A stretch of DNA of 64,000 bases from Atherinomorus stipes (Eukaryota; Chordata; Actinopteri; Atheriniformes; Atherinidae): positions 1 through 64,000 of the forward strand of contig JALJCO010003488.1 of the NCBI GenBank assembly GCA_023101725.1. The letters run 5' to 3'. A program made the translations under genes and the position numbers. A model generated the notes under the pieces. It worked only from the letters and a program-made list of their open reading frames with translations, made no database searches and was not told the DNA's origin. Shown piece by piece: positions 1 through 9,623 of the stretch (position 1 is its first letter; each line of letters starts with the position of its first letter).

Positions 1-244
1 TTATGACGGGGTCCAAGCCCGTCCGTGCACCGCCTCCCCTGGCCCCACCGTACCTGGCCCCGCTCCCCTGGTCCCGCCCACCTGGTCCCGCCTCCCTTTG
101 TTCAACATAGACAGTGAGTTACAGCCCTCTTGGATTGTAGGTGATTTATTGATCTGCGTGTCAACCTGTTTTCCTCAATTATGGTACATAGGCAGTACTC
201 AAGTTTTTACTCATATAACTGTTTCATGATCAAGAGGTTAAAAA

Positions 245-605
245 AGCAGCATGTCTCCCTTTTAAAACAGGCTAGCTTACTTTTCTCAATTGAAATATCT
301 GCGAGAAAAGCTGTAACTGGGATTTTCAACGTGTACTCATATTTGATTTAAAAATTCCAACTGGATGGGGTAGTTGGTGTATAAAATAAGAAGTGTAAGG
401 GTTTAGCAGCAGCATCTGGTCTCCCCTGTGAAACAGCAACTTACTTTCCCCCAGTTGCAATGTCTGCACGTGAAAAGCTTAAACTGATTTCTAACTTGTA
501 CACCTCTGATCGTAAAAATTCCAACTGGATGGGCAATATGTCTGGGTGACAAGAAGTGAAAGCGGTATGGAGCCAGCTGAGGGTATCTCCTGTAAAGCAG
601 CAAGA
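245..605. repeat. diverged tandem duplication, ~165-190 bp unit
   Basis: Two successive blocks share, in order, a cagc-rich start followed by 'ctcccntntnaaacag', 'cttacttt', 'aattccaactggatggg' and 'aagaagtg' motifs. The first is roughly 245-405 and the second 405-605. They are clearly diverged. No coding potential is evident. Confidence 0.5.
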
Positions 606-1499
606 ATTGCTAAATGCTAAGAATTGGGATTTTGAAGACAGAAACTGTTAAATGGAAACATATTTTGCTTAAGGCATGAAGTTCTGGTGGGTAACTGGCA
701 TTCCAGACAAGTACCAGTTCTATCATGTATGGCTAGTATTGATCAGGTCTTTGTCAATGTTTGTTGTCAACAAATCATTTGTGTTTGAGTTTTCTTGTGG
801 CTTTTCAGGCAAATCCTTTGGCGATAGATTATCACAAATTGCTTGCCATTTTCATTCCAAAATACTCAAAAATAACTGATTGAGTCAAAATCATTTGTCC
901 TTCCCCTGGGTGCTAAAATCCCATCTTCCCCCTGCTCATGTGGTTGTATTGTTTTACCATTTAGGACTAATGAGGCAACAAAAATAAGTGAATATGTTAG
1001 ATAAGATTCTAAGATCAAGGTATTAGTGAGAATCTCTATGAGCTCGATCTGCCATGACACTTTTTTTACAACTAAAATACTCTCGGGTGCATAGGATGCG
1101 AGTTCTGTGTAGGATTGATTTCAGACTGATTTTTCAGGATTACCTGTGCTGCCTGCAGGATTGTGGCCCTCAAAGACCGGAGGTGGACACCAACAAGTTT
1201 CACCAACATTCACAGAAAACTATTAGGCACCTTCCAGATCCTGTTTTTTCCAATATTTACCACAGGCATCACTTACAAACAGACTTCTGTGTTAAGAGAC
1301 GTTCCTCAGTTTTCAGACAAACACACATCTTTGAAGATATGCTTTGGTCCAGCAGGAATGACAACTCACTCCAGATCCTCTGTCCTCTGCTCTCACCAGC
1401 AACATAATTACAACAGGACTCCGGTGTTAAGAGAGGATGTTAAACTTATTCAGTCAGTCATCAACGGTGAAAATATGTTGGGTAAAGTAGAACTGAGGA
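606..1499. other. unassigned interior of the 3.46 kb repeat
   Basis: Open frames of up to about 145 codons overlap here (1054-1407 and 1163-1600), but none shows a domain or motif I recognise. The longer one runs into an unrelated MITE at 1500. I treat them as chance frames. Confidence 0.4.
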
Positions 1500-1675
1500 A
1501 CAGCCCTGCTTGTATTCAAGATGTTCCTAATTTCACACACCTGACTCAGATGAAAGGCCTGCAAGGAGCCTGCAAAGAACTTCACGGGCAGCTCTGTTGA
1601 TCTGAATCAGGTTTCAGGAGTTGAAGACCTGGAACACATGGTAGGCAGGGTCCCCAAAGACCAGGTTTAGGAAAC
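1500..1675 (+). mobile_element. hAT-like small MITE, partial copy
   Basis: The stretch 'cacacacctgactcagatgaaaggcc ... ctgaatcaggtttcagg' and the terminal 'gtccccaaagaccaggtttaggaaa' parallel the better copy at 5758-5970. Short elements of this consensus (a 'ggtcctcaggacc' palindromic end with an 'acacacctgattca' core) are common in fish. The left terminus is degraded. Confidence 0.45.
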
Positions 1676-1719
1676 TTTGACTTAAAACATCTAGCTTTTG
1701 AAAAGCTGACATCACTTGC

Positions 1720-2475
1720 TTTAACACAAACATTTTTCTCTACAAGTCCTGTTAGTGGATAGTTTAATGCACTCTTAATCTAGCCTTTTCATACATTTAA
1801 GTGGTAGTAGAATAAAAGAAAAAGCCAAGAGCTCATGGCTCCACTGCTTTGTTTAGGACGCTGGCAAATAAAACATGCCTTACGTTCTTTCAATCCCAAC
1901 TGTTGTCAGAATATGCTCAAAGGGTCTATATCTACATACAGTGGGAGTGGGATGCAGATCTATGTAGTGGTTTTTGCAATATTAAGAAACTGAGGATTAT
2001 AGCGCCCCCTATATTCATAAAATGTTTTCCCTTTTGTACCTAAATAGAGAATTAAGTTTACTATTTGGTTTCCGAATTTGATGCATTTATCTGTTGTTGT
2101 TTTGAAGTTATGCCAATTTGAGTTTTTAGCCAGCTTTGCTAAAAAGTTTTGTCGAGCATAACTTTGTAACGGAACGACCATTTCAAAATCGCTCTGACCA
2201 GTTTTTTGCTCTTCATCTGTAGATTATATGGTCCAATTTTCAGCCCAATTGGATGAAATCTATAGGACTAGTTGACAAAAATAGGTTTTGCATATATCGC
2301 CCCCCAGAAAATTTTTTCCAGGGTGCAAATGGGCGGTCTATGTCATAAAATTTGGGAGGGTCCAAGGAATCTAGGGATATAAGGCATTTTAAGATGCGCC
2401 AAGCAGTTTTCGAGCTAGAGGCCAAAATGTGTTACACCTTGGTATAGCGCCACCTAGTGTCTGACGTGTGTCATT
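1720..2475. repeat. tandem unit 1, ~760 bp
   Basis: Begins near 'cacaaacatttttctctacaagtcctgttagtgg' and ends near 'tatagcgccacctagtgtctgacgtgtgtcatttc'. The same landmarks appear in the same order in unit 2. Units 1 and 2 have diverged considerably, so the duplication is old or the units came from different copies. A third unit begins at about 3262 but stops after about 110 bp at the terminal segment of the enclosing element. Confidence 0.6.
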
Positions 2476-2486
2476 TCTCTTTTTTA

Positions 2487-3255
2487 TTCACACAAACATT
2501 TTTTTGTACAAGCCCTGTTAGTGGCTATAGTTAATGCACCTTCGGTTTGGCCTCCCCATCCATTTTATTAGCAGCAGAATAAAAGCCAAGGTCCAGGGCC
2601 CCCCAGACTCAAATCCATTGTTTCGCCCATGGATTAGAAAATTGCTAGCAAAACATGTCCACGTGGTCCAATCCTGACCATTTTTTGAGGACATGTTCAA
2701 AGGGGTGATATCTACCTGTCTTGGGAGTGGCGTGCAGATCCATGAGCGGTTTTTTAAATATAAATAATTAAAAATACTAGTGCCCCCTAGATTCAGAAAT
2801 TTTTTTCCTTCTGCAGCATCAGTAGTAAAATCAAGCTCCCCACTCTGGGTTTAGAATGACATTCAATTATGTGTTGTGGTTTTTGAGTTATGGTTTTTTA
2901 AGTTTTTAGCTAGGTTTGCAAAAATGCTTAAACGCGCATTATTTTGTAACCGAGCAAAAATGGAAAATCGTTCTGGATCAGTTTTTTTCCTATTGGTGTA
3001 GTATATGTGGTCCAATTTTCAGCCTAATCGGGTCAAAACTGTAGGACGAGTTTACGAAAATTGTTTCGCATATATCGCCCCGAAGCGAAAAAATTTTGTA
3101 GGTGCAAAATGGGCGTGGTCGGTGTCAGGAGATGTGGTATGGTCCAAGGAATCTGCTCATCCAGGTCCCATAAATTTATTCCAAGCGGTTTGCAAGCTAC
3201 AGGCCAAAACGTAATACCCCCTGGTATAGTGCCCTTAGTGTCTGACATGTGTCAT
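2487..3255. repeat. tandem unit 2, ~760 bp
   Basis: Second copy of the 760-bp unit, aligned with 1720-2475 through 'acaagccctgttagtgg', 'gggagtggcgtgcagatc', 'gtggtccaattttcagcc', 'gcatatatcgcccc' and 'ggtatagtgcccttagtgtctgacatgtgtcatttc'. Reading frames seen in either strand are not conserved between the two units, which argues against coding. Confidence 0.6.
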
Positions 3256-3488
3256 TTCAAGCGGAAATCTCTACATGAACCACTTTTGTACCAGCCTATA
3301 TATTTTTTTTTTTTGTTCCTCATTGGGTCTAGCTTCCCCATATTGTTTTTGGGGGCGGAAGAATAATACCGTTGTAAACACGTAGGGTTCCAGCACGCCT
3401 GAGTGTTGGGAACCGCGATGCACACGCGGGGCCCTGCGTCGCTCCGCGGGCTTGGACCCCTAATTACACTCTACTTTTCTTTCAACTC

Positions 3489-3864
3489 TGTTGAGGATGG
3501 GCTACTGAACATAAGACGTATTTTTTCTCAAAAGAAAAAAAAGAAAAAAAGACAAAGTTTATTATCGTCTTCAGAATCTAATAGCCAACAAACCAAGCTA
3601 GCTTTTTACAGGCTGAAAATTAGCAATATAGTCAAAAAGAAAGACGACCCTGTGACCGAGTAGCAAAGGTGTGGTCCTGGTCGTTGACTCACAGTCGTCC
3701 TCAAATTTATTCATATCCTTCCATTAAAGAAAAGATTAAATTCACAATAGTCACTCAAATAACAAGAAACTAAAAAAGTAATAATGCATTTGAAAAAATA
3801 ACAATTTAGGGAATATTGCTTTTGAATTATGATTGAAAAGAACAAAACTGTCCCAGACATACAG
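3489..3864. repeat. direct duplication, copy 1 (includes Tc1-like 5' end)
   Basis: About 375 bp, from 'ttgaggatgggctactgaacataagacg' to 'cccagacatacag', recurs with few differences at 4857-5235. The Tc1-like 5' terminal repeat (CAGTCGTCCTCAAATTTATT) starts at 3692 inside it. The copy is cut at its right edge by the THAP palindrome element at 3865. Confidence 0.85.
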
Positions 3865-4855
3865 AATAGGGGATTATCACGCATCCGCGGTTCCGGAAGT
3901 TGAAACATTTGAAGCTTCCTCTTCCGGGCCAGGAATGGCTCAATCCAAGTCTCGATGTTGCTGCTCTGTTCCACTGTGTACATCTAATAAACATCGCCAG
4001 CCGTACCTAAGTTTTCATGGATTCCCGACGGAAAAGACACCAAGGAAGAAGTGGATGAAAGCGATTTGTCGGAGTGAAGGACCGAAATTTAAAATAAAAC
4101 AAGGTTGCACGTATGTCTGTAGTCGGCACTTCAATGATGCAGACTACACTACAGCTAGCGTTAGCAAGCTCGCGTTAGCTGACGTTACCAACTTTTTGCT
4201 TGTGAAAACATACAAGCGTCTGAAAATCGGGTCTGTACCTCCCGCTTCCAGTGGAGCAACTGGGGACTGCCAAGAAAAGGAGGCAGCTTTCAGATGCTTG
4301 TGTGTTTTCAGCCGCACAAAGTTAGGCACGTCATCAAGTTGGCTAATGCTAACCTGCTAACAGTAGTCCGCCAGCTACTACTCTGTTAAACTTTGTAAAT
4401 CGGATAAACGCCAATGCCAAGTTTTTCATTCCAGACTGAAGTGATGCTAAGGAAGAAGTGGATCAAAACGACCGATTCGCCACGGCGGGGACCGAACTAT
4501 GATAAAACGACACTGGTTTGTTTGTAGCCAGCAGTCTGCACAGTACGTGTTGGCAGGCTAGCATTAGCCAGCTCGATGACGTGCCTAACTGTCTGTGAAA
4601 AACACACAGCATCTGAAAGCGTCTCCTTTTTTAGCATTGATTGTTCACTGGAAACGGGAGGGTACAGACCCGATTTTCAGATGTTTGTGTGTTTTAAGAC
4701 GCACAATGTTAAGCACGTCAGTAAACGCTAGCTGGCTAATGCTAGCATGTCTGAGTGCAGGTGCGCGGTGTTGTGCCCCACCGGCGACAAACAAACGTGT
4801 GTTTTATTATAAAGTTCGGCCCTTCACCGCGGTGAATCGATCGCTTTGATCCAGC
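3865..4855 (+). mobile_element. THAP palindrome element, copy 1 (right end lost)
   Basis: Starts with AATAGGGGATTATCACGC, the same end as both termini of the copy at 45292-46418. It carries an intact THAP exon at 3935, a second degraded THAP piece in the same orientation near 4405-4530, and a third in inverted orientation near 4700-4850. The internal segments near 4190-4350 and 4560-4700 are partly complementary. The right ~165 bp, including the right terminal repeat, are missing: the sequence passes directly into the second copy of the flanking duplication at about 4857. It interrupts a Tc1-like remnant after 'ccagacatacag'. Confidence 0.7.
3935..4360 (+). CDS. THAP-domain protein fragment (transposon-borne)
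   Basis: A 141-codon frame beginning MAQSKSRCCC. It has the full THAP (C2CH zinc finger, sequence-specific DNA binding) signature: C10-x4-C15, W40, C62-x2-H65-F66, plus FHGFP at 27-31 and a KIGSVP stretch about 45 residues after the last histidine that matches the closing AVPxIF-type motif. A THAP finger is the usual N-terminal DNA-binding module of P-element-like and some other transposases. No catalytic domain follows; after the finger the frame runs into the inverted-repeat part of the element. I chose the start at 3935 because the canonical THAP N-terminus begins there; an upstream in-frame ATG at 3833 would begin in flanking Tc1-like DNA. The frame is open here but interrupted in the second copy near 45400. 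Confidence 0.6.
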   Translation: MAQSKSRCCCSVPLCTSNKHRQPYLSFHGFPTEKTPRKKWMKAICRSEGPKFKIKQGCTYVCSRHFNDADYTTASVSKLALADVTNFLLVKTYKRLKIGSVPPASSGATGDCQEKEAAFRCLCVFSRTKLGTSSSWLMLTC

Positions 4856-4856
4856 T

Positions 4857-5235
4857 TTTGATAGGATGAGCTGCTGAACATAAGACATATTTTTTTCTCA
4901 AAAGAAAAAAAAAAGAAAAAAGACAAAGTTTATTATCGTCTTCAGAATCTAATAGCCAACAAAACCAAGCTAGCTTTTTGCAGGCTGAAAATTAGCAATC
5001 AGTCAAAAAGAAAGACGACCCTGTGACTGAGTAGCAAAGGTGTGGTCCTGGTCGTTGACTCACAGTCGTCCTCAAGTTTATTCATATCCTTCCATTAAAG
5101 AAAAGATTAAATTCACAATAGTTACTGGAATAACAAGAAACTAAAAAAGGTAATAATGCATTTGAAAAAATAATTTAGTGAATATTGCTTTTGAATTATG
5201 ATTGAAAAGAAACAAAACCGTCCCAGACATACAGT
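4857..5235. repeat. direct duplication, copy 2
   Basis: Second copy of 3489-3864, continuing past 'cccagacatacag' into the rest of the Tc1-like remnant. This is the copy physically joined to the Tc1 3' half, so it is probably the original and copy 1 the added one. Confidence 0.85.
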
Positions 5236-5545
5236 ATTAGAGCACCTTTGTCATGAACACCAGACAAACATACCTGTGAACAGGTGTAGACGTCTGATTG
5301 GACGTTACAGAAAACACCTGACTGCAGTGATTGCCTCAAAGCGTCGCTCAACAAAATTTTTAGTTCAGGAGCCCCATCATGCTTGTTTATTTGTTATATT
5401 TTCTTCTGTTGAACCACAATTCAAAAGAGATGTCATGATTTTCATAAACTTTTATTCATTTTTATATTTTTCAACTTCAACTCATTTCACTGACAGCTGT
5501 TCTTTTCCTTCTTTAAAGGGAGAGTATGAATAAATTTGAGAACTG
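5063..5545 (+). mobile_element. Tc1-like element remnant, internally deleted
   Basis: The 5' end CAGTCGTCCTCAAGTTTATT at 5063 and the 3' end reading AATAAATTTGAGAACTG to 5545 are inverted repeats (CAGT...CTCAAATTTATTCATA on each side). The 3' end is followed by TA at 5546-5547, the Tc1/mariner target. Only the end of the transposase remains inside. At ~480 bp it is far below the usual 1.3-1.6 kb. Confidence 0.6.
5243..5359 (+). pseudogene. Tc1-like transposase, C-terminal remnant
   Basis: In frame this reads HLCHEHQTNIPVNRCRRLIG followed by RYRKHLTAVIASKRRSTKF. The pattern IPVxxCxxLIxxYRKxLxAVIxxKxxxTKF is the conserved tail of Tc1-family transposases after the DDE catalytic domain. The helix-turn-helix and catalytic parts are gone. 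The fusion with upstream sequence results from deletion. Confidence 0.6.
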
Positions 5546-5757
5546 TAGCTAAACATGCAAATAGTCAAATCAGATGAACAACACTGCCACTTTCGCTAAT
5601 GGATAGTTTGTAAATGTAAATTTATAATAATAATAATAAAATATTATTTGTAACAAACTTTACATTTGAAATCGAACCTCCAAGTGCTAAAATCAACTAA
5701 AAGTGGCTACAATTATAATAGCAAGTTGGTCTTCAGCCTTTTTGAGTTTTTTTCTTG

Positions 5758-5970
5758 TCTTTTCTCTGGTCCAGTCCTCAGGACCCACTGTCCTGCATAA
5801 CTTCTAGGCAACCCTGCTTTCACACACCTGAATCAAATGAATGGCTCGTTAACACACTGCAAAGAACTTGATGAGGAAGTTCATTCATCTGAATCAGGTT
5901 GTTGAAGTAGGAAAACATCAAAGCTATGCAGGGCGGTGGGTCCTGAGGACCAGGATTGGAAAGACCGCCT
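5758..5970. mobile_element. hAT-like small MITE
   Basis: Ends are inverted repeats: 'ccagtcctcaggacccactgtcctgc' on the left and 'gcagggcggtgggtcctgagg' plus 'accaggattggaaag' on the right. The core contains 'cacacacctgaatcaaatga' and its near-complement 'tcatctgaatcaggttg'. Non-coding. The class is from memory of similar fish repeats; I could not confirm an 8-bp target duplication. Confidence 0.5.
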
Positions 5971-6935
5971 TACATGATGTGTTGTATATAGATTTTTCTC
6001 TCTCTTCACCACCTTGATCAGCTGTTTCTCAAAACTATTCTTTTAGCTGAGTAACAGAAACGACAACCTCATGCTTTTCATATTAGCTACACCCACTTCA
6101 CATTTCTGACCAATCGCACAATAGTTGACAGACACCACACACACAAAGTTGTGCCCAGATGAGATGTCAGGATCAAGCTGGAAGAGTGATGCCATTCCTG
6201 TCTTGCATCTCTGGAAAGACAACAAGCGTCCCTGTTCTTGCGTGCCCCTGTTCTAATGAGCAAAAGTGAAACTGGAAAGCTAAAAACATGGAAAAAGGTG
6301 CTCAGCCTGACCTAAGAAATGAGATATTTATCTCTTCTATGACTTTTTGGTGTTCCGAAAGGCTTAAAAGTCTTTGTTGTTCATCAAATACATGGTTAAG
6401 TTTGATGTAATGTACCAAATGAATTTGGATGAATAAAATGACCATACAGTGTATTACATATGATTTGAATGATTAAACATGTTTAAACTACTGTTTAAAC
6501 TAAACTATGGGCCACAACTGCAAACAGAAACTAAGTTTTATGAATGTTCTGAAACACAGAGACAAAAGTTACTCAGAGTTCCTGCAAAGATTAAGCCTAG
6601 TCTGTCAGCTTTGATTGAGAATTGGTTGTATTTGGTCAATAACTTCCTACCCCCCGTACTTGGAATAATCTCAATTTAAGTAGAAAATTTATTTCAATAT
6701 CAAACTGAAATTTTTCCTGTCCTCCTCCAGCAACATATTGGACACTGTGCCTTCTTTAAAAGACATTAAAGCCCAGAGCTAAAGGTGAGTCTCAGTTCAG
6801 TGAGAGAACCAGGGCAGGTCGGAGGGAATGCAGGAAAGCAGAACACAAGTGGAGGAAGGACGAAGCTCAGGTCTAATAACCAAATTCTAACTGCTGGCAG
6901 CTCAATCAGGACACCGTTAAAAAGTAAGATCTGTC
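5971..6935. other. unassigned non-coding DNA
   Basis: AT-rich sequence with no recognisable repeat end, reading frame or RNA gene. It may be unique sequence. Confidence 0.4.
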
Positions 6936-6937
6936 CG

Positions 6938-7925
6938 ATACCCCTATCCCCCCTATGTCCTACCAGGATTGAGACCCCCCTACCACTCTGTCCTAACAGG
7001 ATTGAGACCCCCCCTACCACTCTGTCCTATCAGGATTGAGACCCCCCTACCCCTCTGTTCAAACAGCTCTGAGCCACCCCTACCCCTCTATCCTAAGAGG
7101 ACTGAGACAACCCTACCACTCTGTCCTAACAGGACTGAGACCCCCTACCACTCTGTCCTAACAGGATTGAGACAACCCTACCACTCTGTCCTAACAGGAC
7201 TGAGACCCCCCTACCACTCTGTCCTAACAGGACTGAGACCCCCCCACCCCTCTGTTCAAGCAGGTCTGAGCCACCCCTACCCCTCTGTTTGAACAGGACT
7301 GAGACGCCCCTACCCCTCTATCCTAACAGGATTGAGATCACCTACCCCTCCGTTCAAACAGGACTGAAACACCCTACCCCTCTGTAGGGGTCTTAGTCCT
7401 GTTAGGACTAAGACCCCCCTACCACTCTGTCCAAAGAGGATTGAGACCCCCCTACCCCTCTGTCCTAACAGGACTAAGACCCCCCCCTACCACTCTGTCC
7501 AAAGAGGATTAAGACCCCCCCTACCCCTCTGTCCTAACAGGATTGAGATCCCCTACCCCTCTGTTCAAACAGGACTGAGACAACCCTACCCCTCTATCCT
7601 AACAGGATTGAGATCACCTACCCCTCCATTCAAACAGGTCTGAGCCACCCTACCCCTCTGTCCTAACAGGACTAAGACCCCTACCACTCTGTCCAAAGAG
7701 GATTGAGACCCCCCTACCCCTCTGTCCTAACAGGACTAAGACCCCCCTACCACTCTGTCCAAAGAGGATTAAGACCCCCCTACCCCTCTGTCCTAACAGG
7801 ACTAAGACCCCCCTACCACTCTGTCCAAAGAGGATTGAGACCACCCTACCCCTCTATCCTAACAGGACTGAGATCCCCTACCCCTCCATTCAAACAGGAC
7901 TGAAACACCCTACCCCTCTGTCCTA
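6938..7925. repeat. minisatellite, ~33-34 bp unit, roughly 28-30 units
   Basis: Units follow the pattern CTACC(A/C)CTCTGTCC, TAACAGGA(C/T)TGAGACC, CC. Because the unit is close to 33 bp, both strands show 11-residue periodic open frames that are not genes. From about 7400 to 7850 the units alternate 'cctaacaggact' and 'ccaaagaggatt' forms, giving a ~67-bp higher-order unit. One unit near 7387 is inverted. Confidence 0.9.
7387..7417. repeat. perfect palindrome inside the minisatellite
   Basis: GGGGTCTTAGTCCT, then GTT, then AGGACTAAGACCCC: 14-bp arms and a 3-nt loop. It marks a point where half a unit is flipped relative to its neighbours. Confidence 0.85.
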
Positions 7926-9620
7926 TAAAGCTGGATTTATACTTGTGTGTTCTGTGTCAGCGTAACCACCGTAGGCTCCACGTAGGTCTGCGGACATGCA
8001 TTTCTGTTCCAGCATCATCTGCTGCTGGAGTGCAGCATAACCTCAAAGATAAAAGAAGTGATAGTGGTGATAAGTGTTTACTGAATCTACAGCTTGGATT
8101 GTAGCCTGACATGTATACTGTACATCGTTCACACCTAAAGAATCTTACCTTTCCAACAGTGTTTAACATACTTGGAAGAGAGACTAAGTAAAACACATAC
8201 TTGTCACATCCCACCCACAGGTCTGGTTTGAGTTCACGGTCCACAAATTATTATTTTCATAAATGTTTCACATACTGAAAAAAAAAGAAAATTTTAAAAA
8301 GGAAATATAGGTGTGTATGAATTTCTAGCCTTCAAAGTTGTAGCATTTTACATTTTTTGAAAATGTTTTTGTCAATCTGTTTTGAGCTGTGAACGGTAGC
8401 AAAGAGCAGGTGACTGTACGTTTACTGAAAACATCAGTTAGAATGATAACAATGTGGATATCTGATTCTCTTTCTGATAATACCATGGTAATGTAATGTT
8501 AAAACAGATCATACTTCCAGCCAATAACATCTCTCCCTGTCATTTTCTCCAATGTCACCAGGAGGAACCACAATTTCCTCAAATGGTTCATCAGCAGGGT
8601 CACACAAGAGCTACTCAATTACCTGTCTTAGCAGCAACGCAAGCGGCCAACCATGGAGGCGACCACAAAGGAACCAGGTAGCATTCAACAGGAAACGTCA
8701 CCTCGGCCAATTACCCATGAGCTCATATGTTGCCAAAACAGCCATTAATCCGAGTGGTGAGCACACAAAGCCAGTGCAGCTTCCGAGAACCCCGTCAAGA
8801 CCTTTTGGGATGATTCACAGAGTGAGAGACAAAGGAGAACATACGTGACACGGCAAACAGATGAATCATTCACGTATGTTTACGAGTGTTACGATGAGAG
8901 AAAAAACAGCGAGGAGAGGTTCTCGTTCATTTCAAGATTTACAGCTTTGTTCAGACTTAAAGCTGATGAAATACACATTCTATACTTTAAGCAGACTTTC
9001 CAGAACATTCCTCCTCTGAGCAGTTGTCATATTAAGACCCAGGTAATCCAGAACAGTAACTCCAGCAGATCGTGACATCTCGCATTCCCCGCAAACTTAC
9101 TCAGACGTGAGAGATGATAAACAGTCAAGGCTTATGCATAAAAATGAACAGTTTACACAAAGGAAACCAGACTCATTCCTCTTGGGTGCAGGGATAAGCA
9201 GAATAACACCAGCTGTGTCACAAATCTCTGGAGAACCACCTGTTCTGTCACCACAGATGTCTCATTACCAGACATCAGCTGGAGATGTGACTGAACAGCA
9301 ACGACAGAAAATGAGTGGTCAGTCAGGTGTGTAAATACGCTGTGGTTTTCATGTAAGATCAGAGTAAAAAGACTTTAGACATGTAAGTTTTAATTAAATC
9401 TGAGCGGTATTCAGTCACTAGAAAAGCACCCAGCCTCGTGTCTAGCTTAAGAAGACAATTGGGCCGTCAGCTTGCTTTGTGTCCCGCAGTAGCTAGCTGA
9501 AGCTTTCTACTTGGCCTGGAAATGTTTGCATATCAGGAAAGGGGTCCTTTTTTTTTTTTTTTTTTTACCCTTTTCTTCTTTTTATCTATTCTTTTAATGG
9601 AGATTCTATAAAAATGTCCA
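7926..9620. other. unassigned; open frames of unknown status
   Basis: Open stretches of 98 codons at 8552-8848 and 75 codons at 9107-9334 lie in the same frame but are separated by stops; a 76-codon stretch at 8845-9075 is in another frame. The first contains serine/asparagine-rich text (SSNGSSAGSHKS). I recognise no domain. They could be exons, a decayed gene or chance. A (T)19 run lies at 9548-9566. Confidence 0.3.
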
Positions 9621-9623
9621 CAC

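Larger units (their letters stand above)
8..3460. mobile_element. 3.46 kb TIR-bounded repeat, class unresolved
   Basis: A 14-bp inverted repeat, GGGGTCCAAGCCCG at 8-21 and its exact complement at 3447-3460, encloses this block. The sequence after the left end is GC-rich with a short degenerate CCTGGTCCCGCC repeat, and a ~760-bp unit is repeated inside at 1720-3260. Repeats with ends of this kind and with internal 'cgcc(a/c)cctagtgtc' motifs are abundant in teleost genomes as I remember them. I see no transposase. The left edge lies almost at the window border, so the true end could lie a few bases outside. Confidence 0.55.

Noticed and set aside
1054..1600. Frames of 117 and 145 codons
   Set aside because: Overlapping, no domain, and the longer one ends inside a MITE.
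6969..7903. Periodic proline-rich frames (RPPYHSVLTGL repeats) on both strands
   Set aside because: They are the translation of a 33-bp minisatellite; both strands are open only because the unit is a multiple of three.
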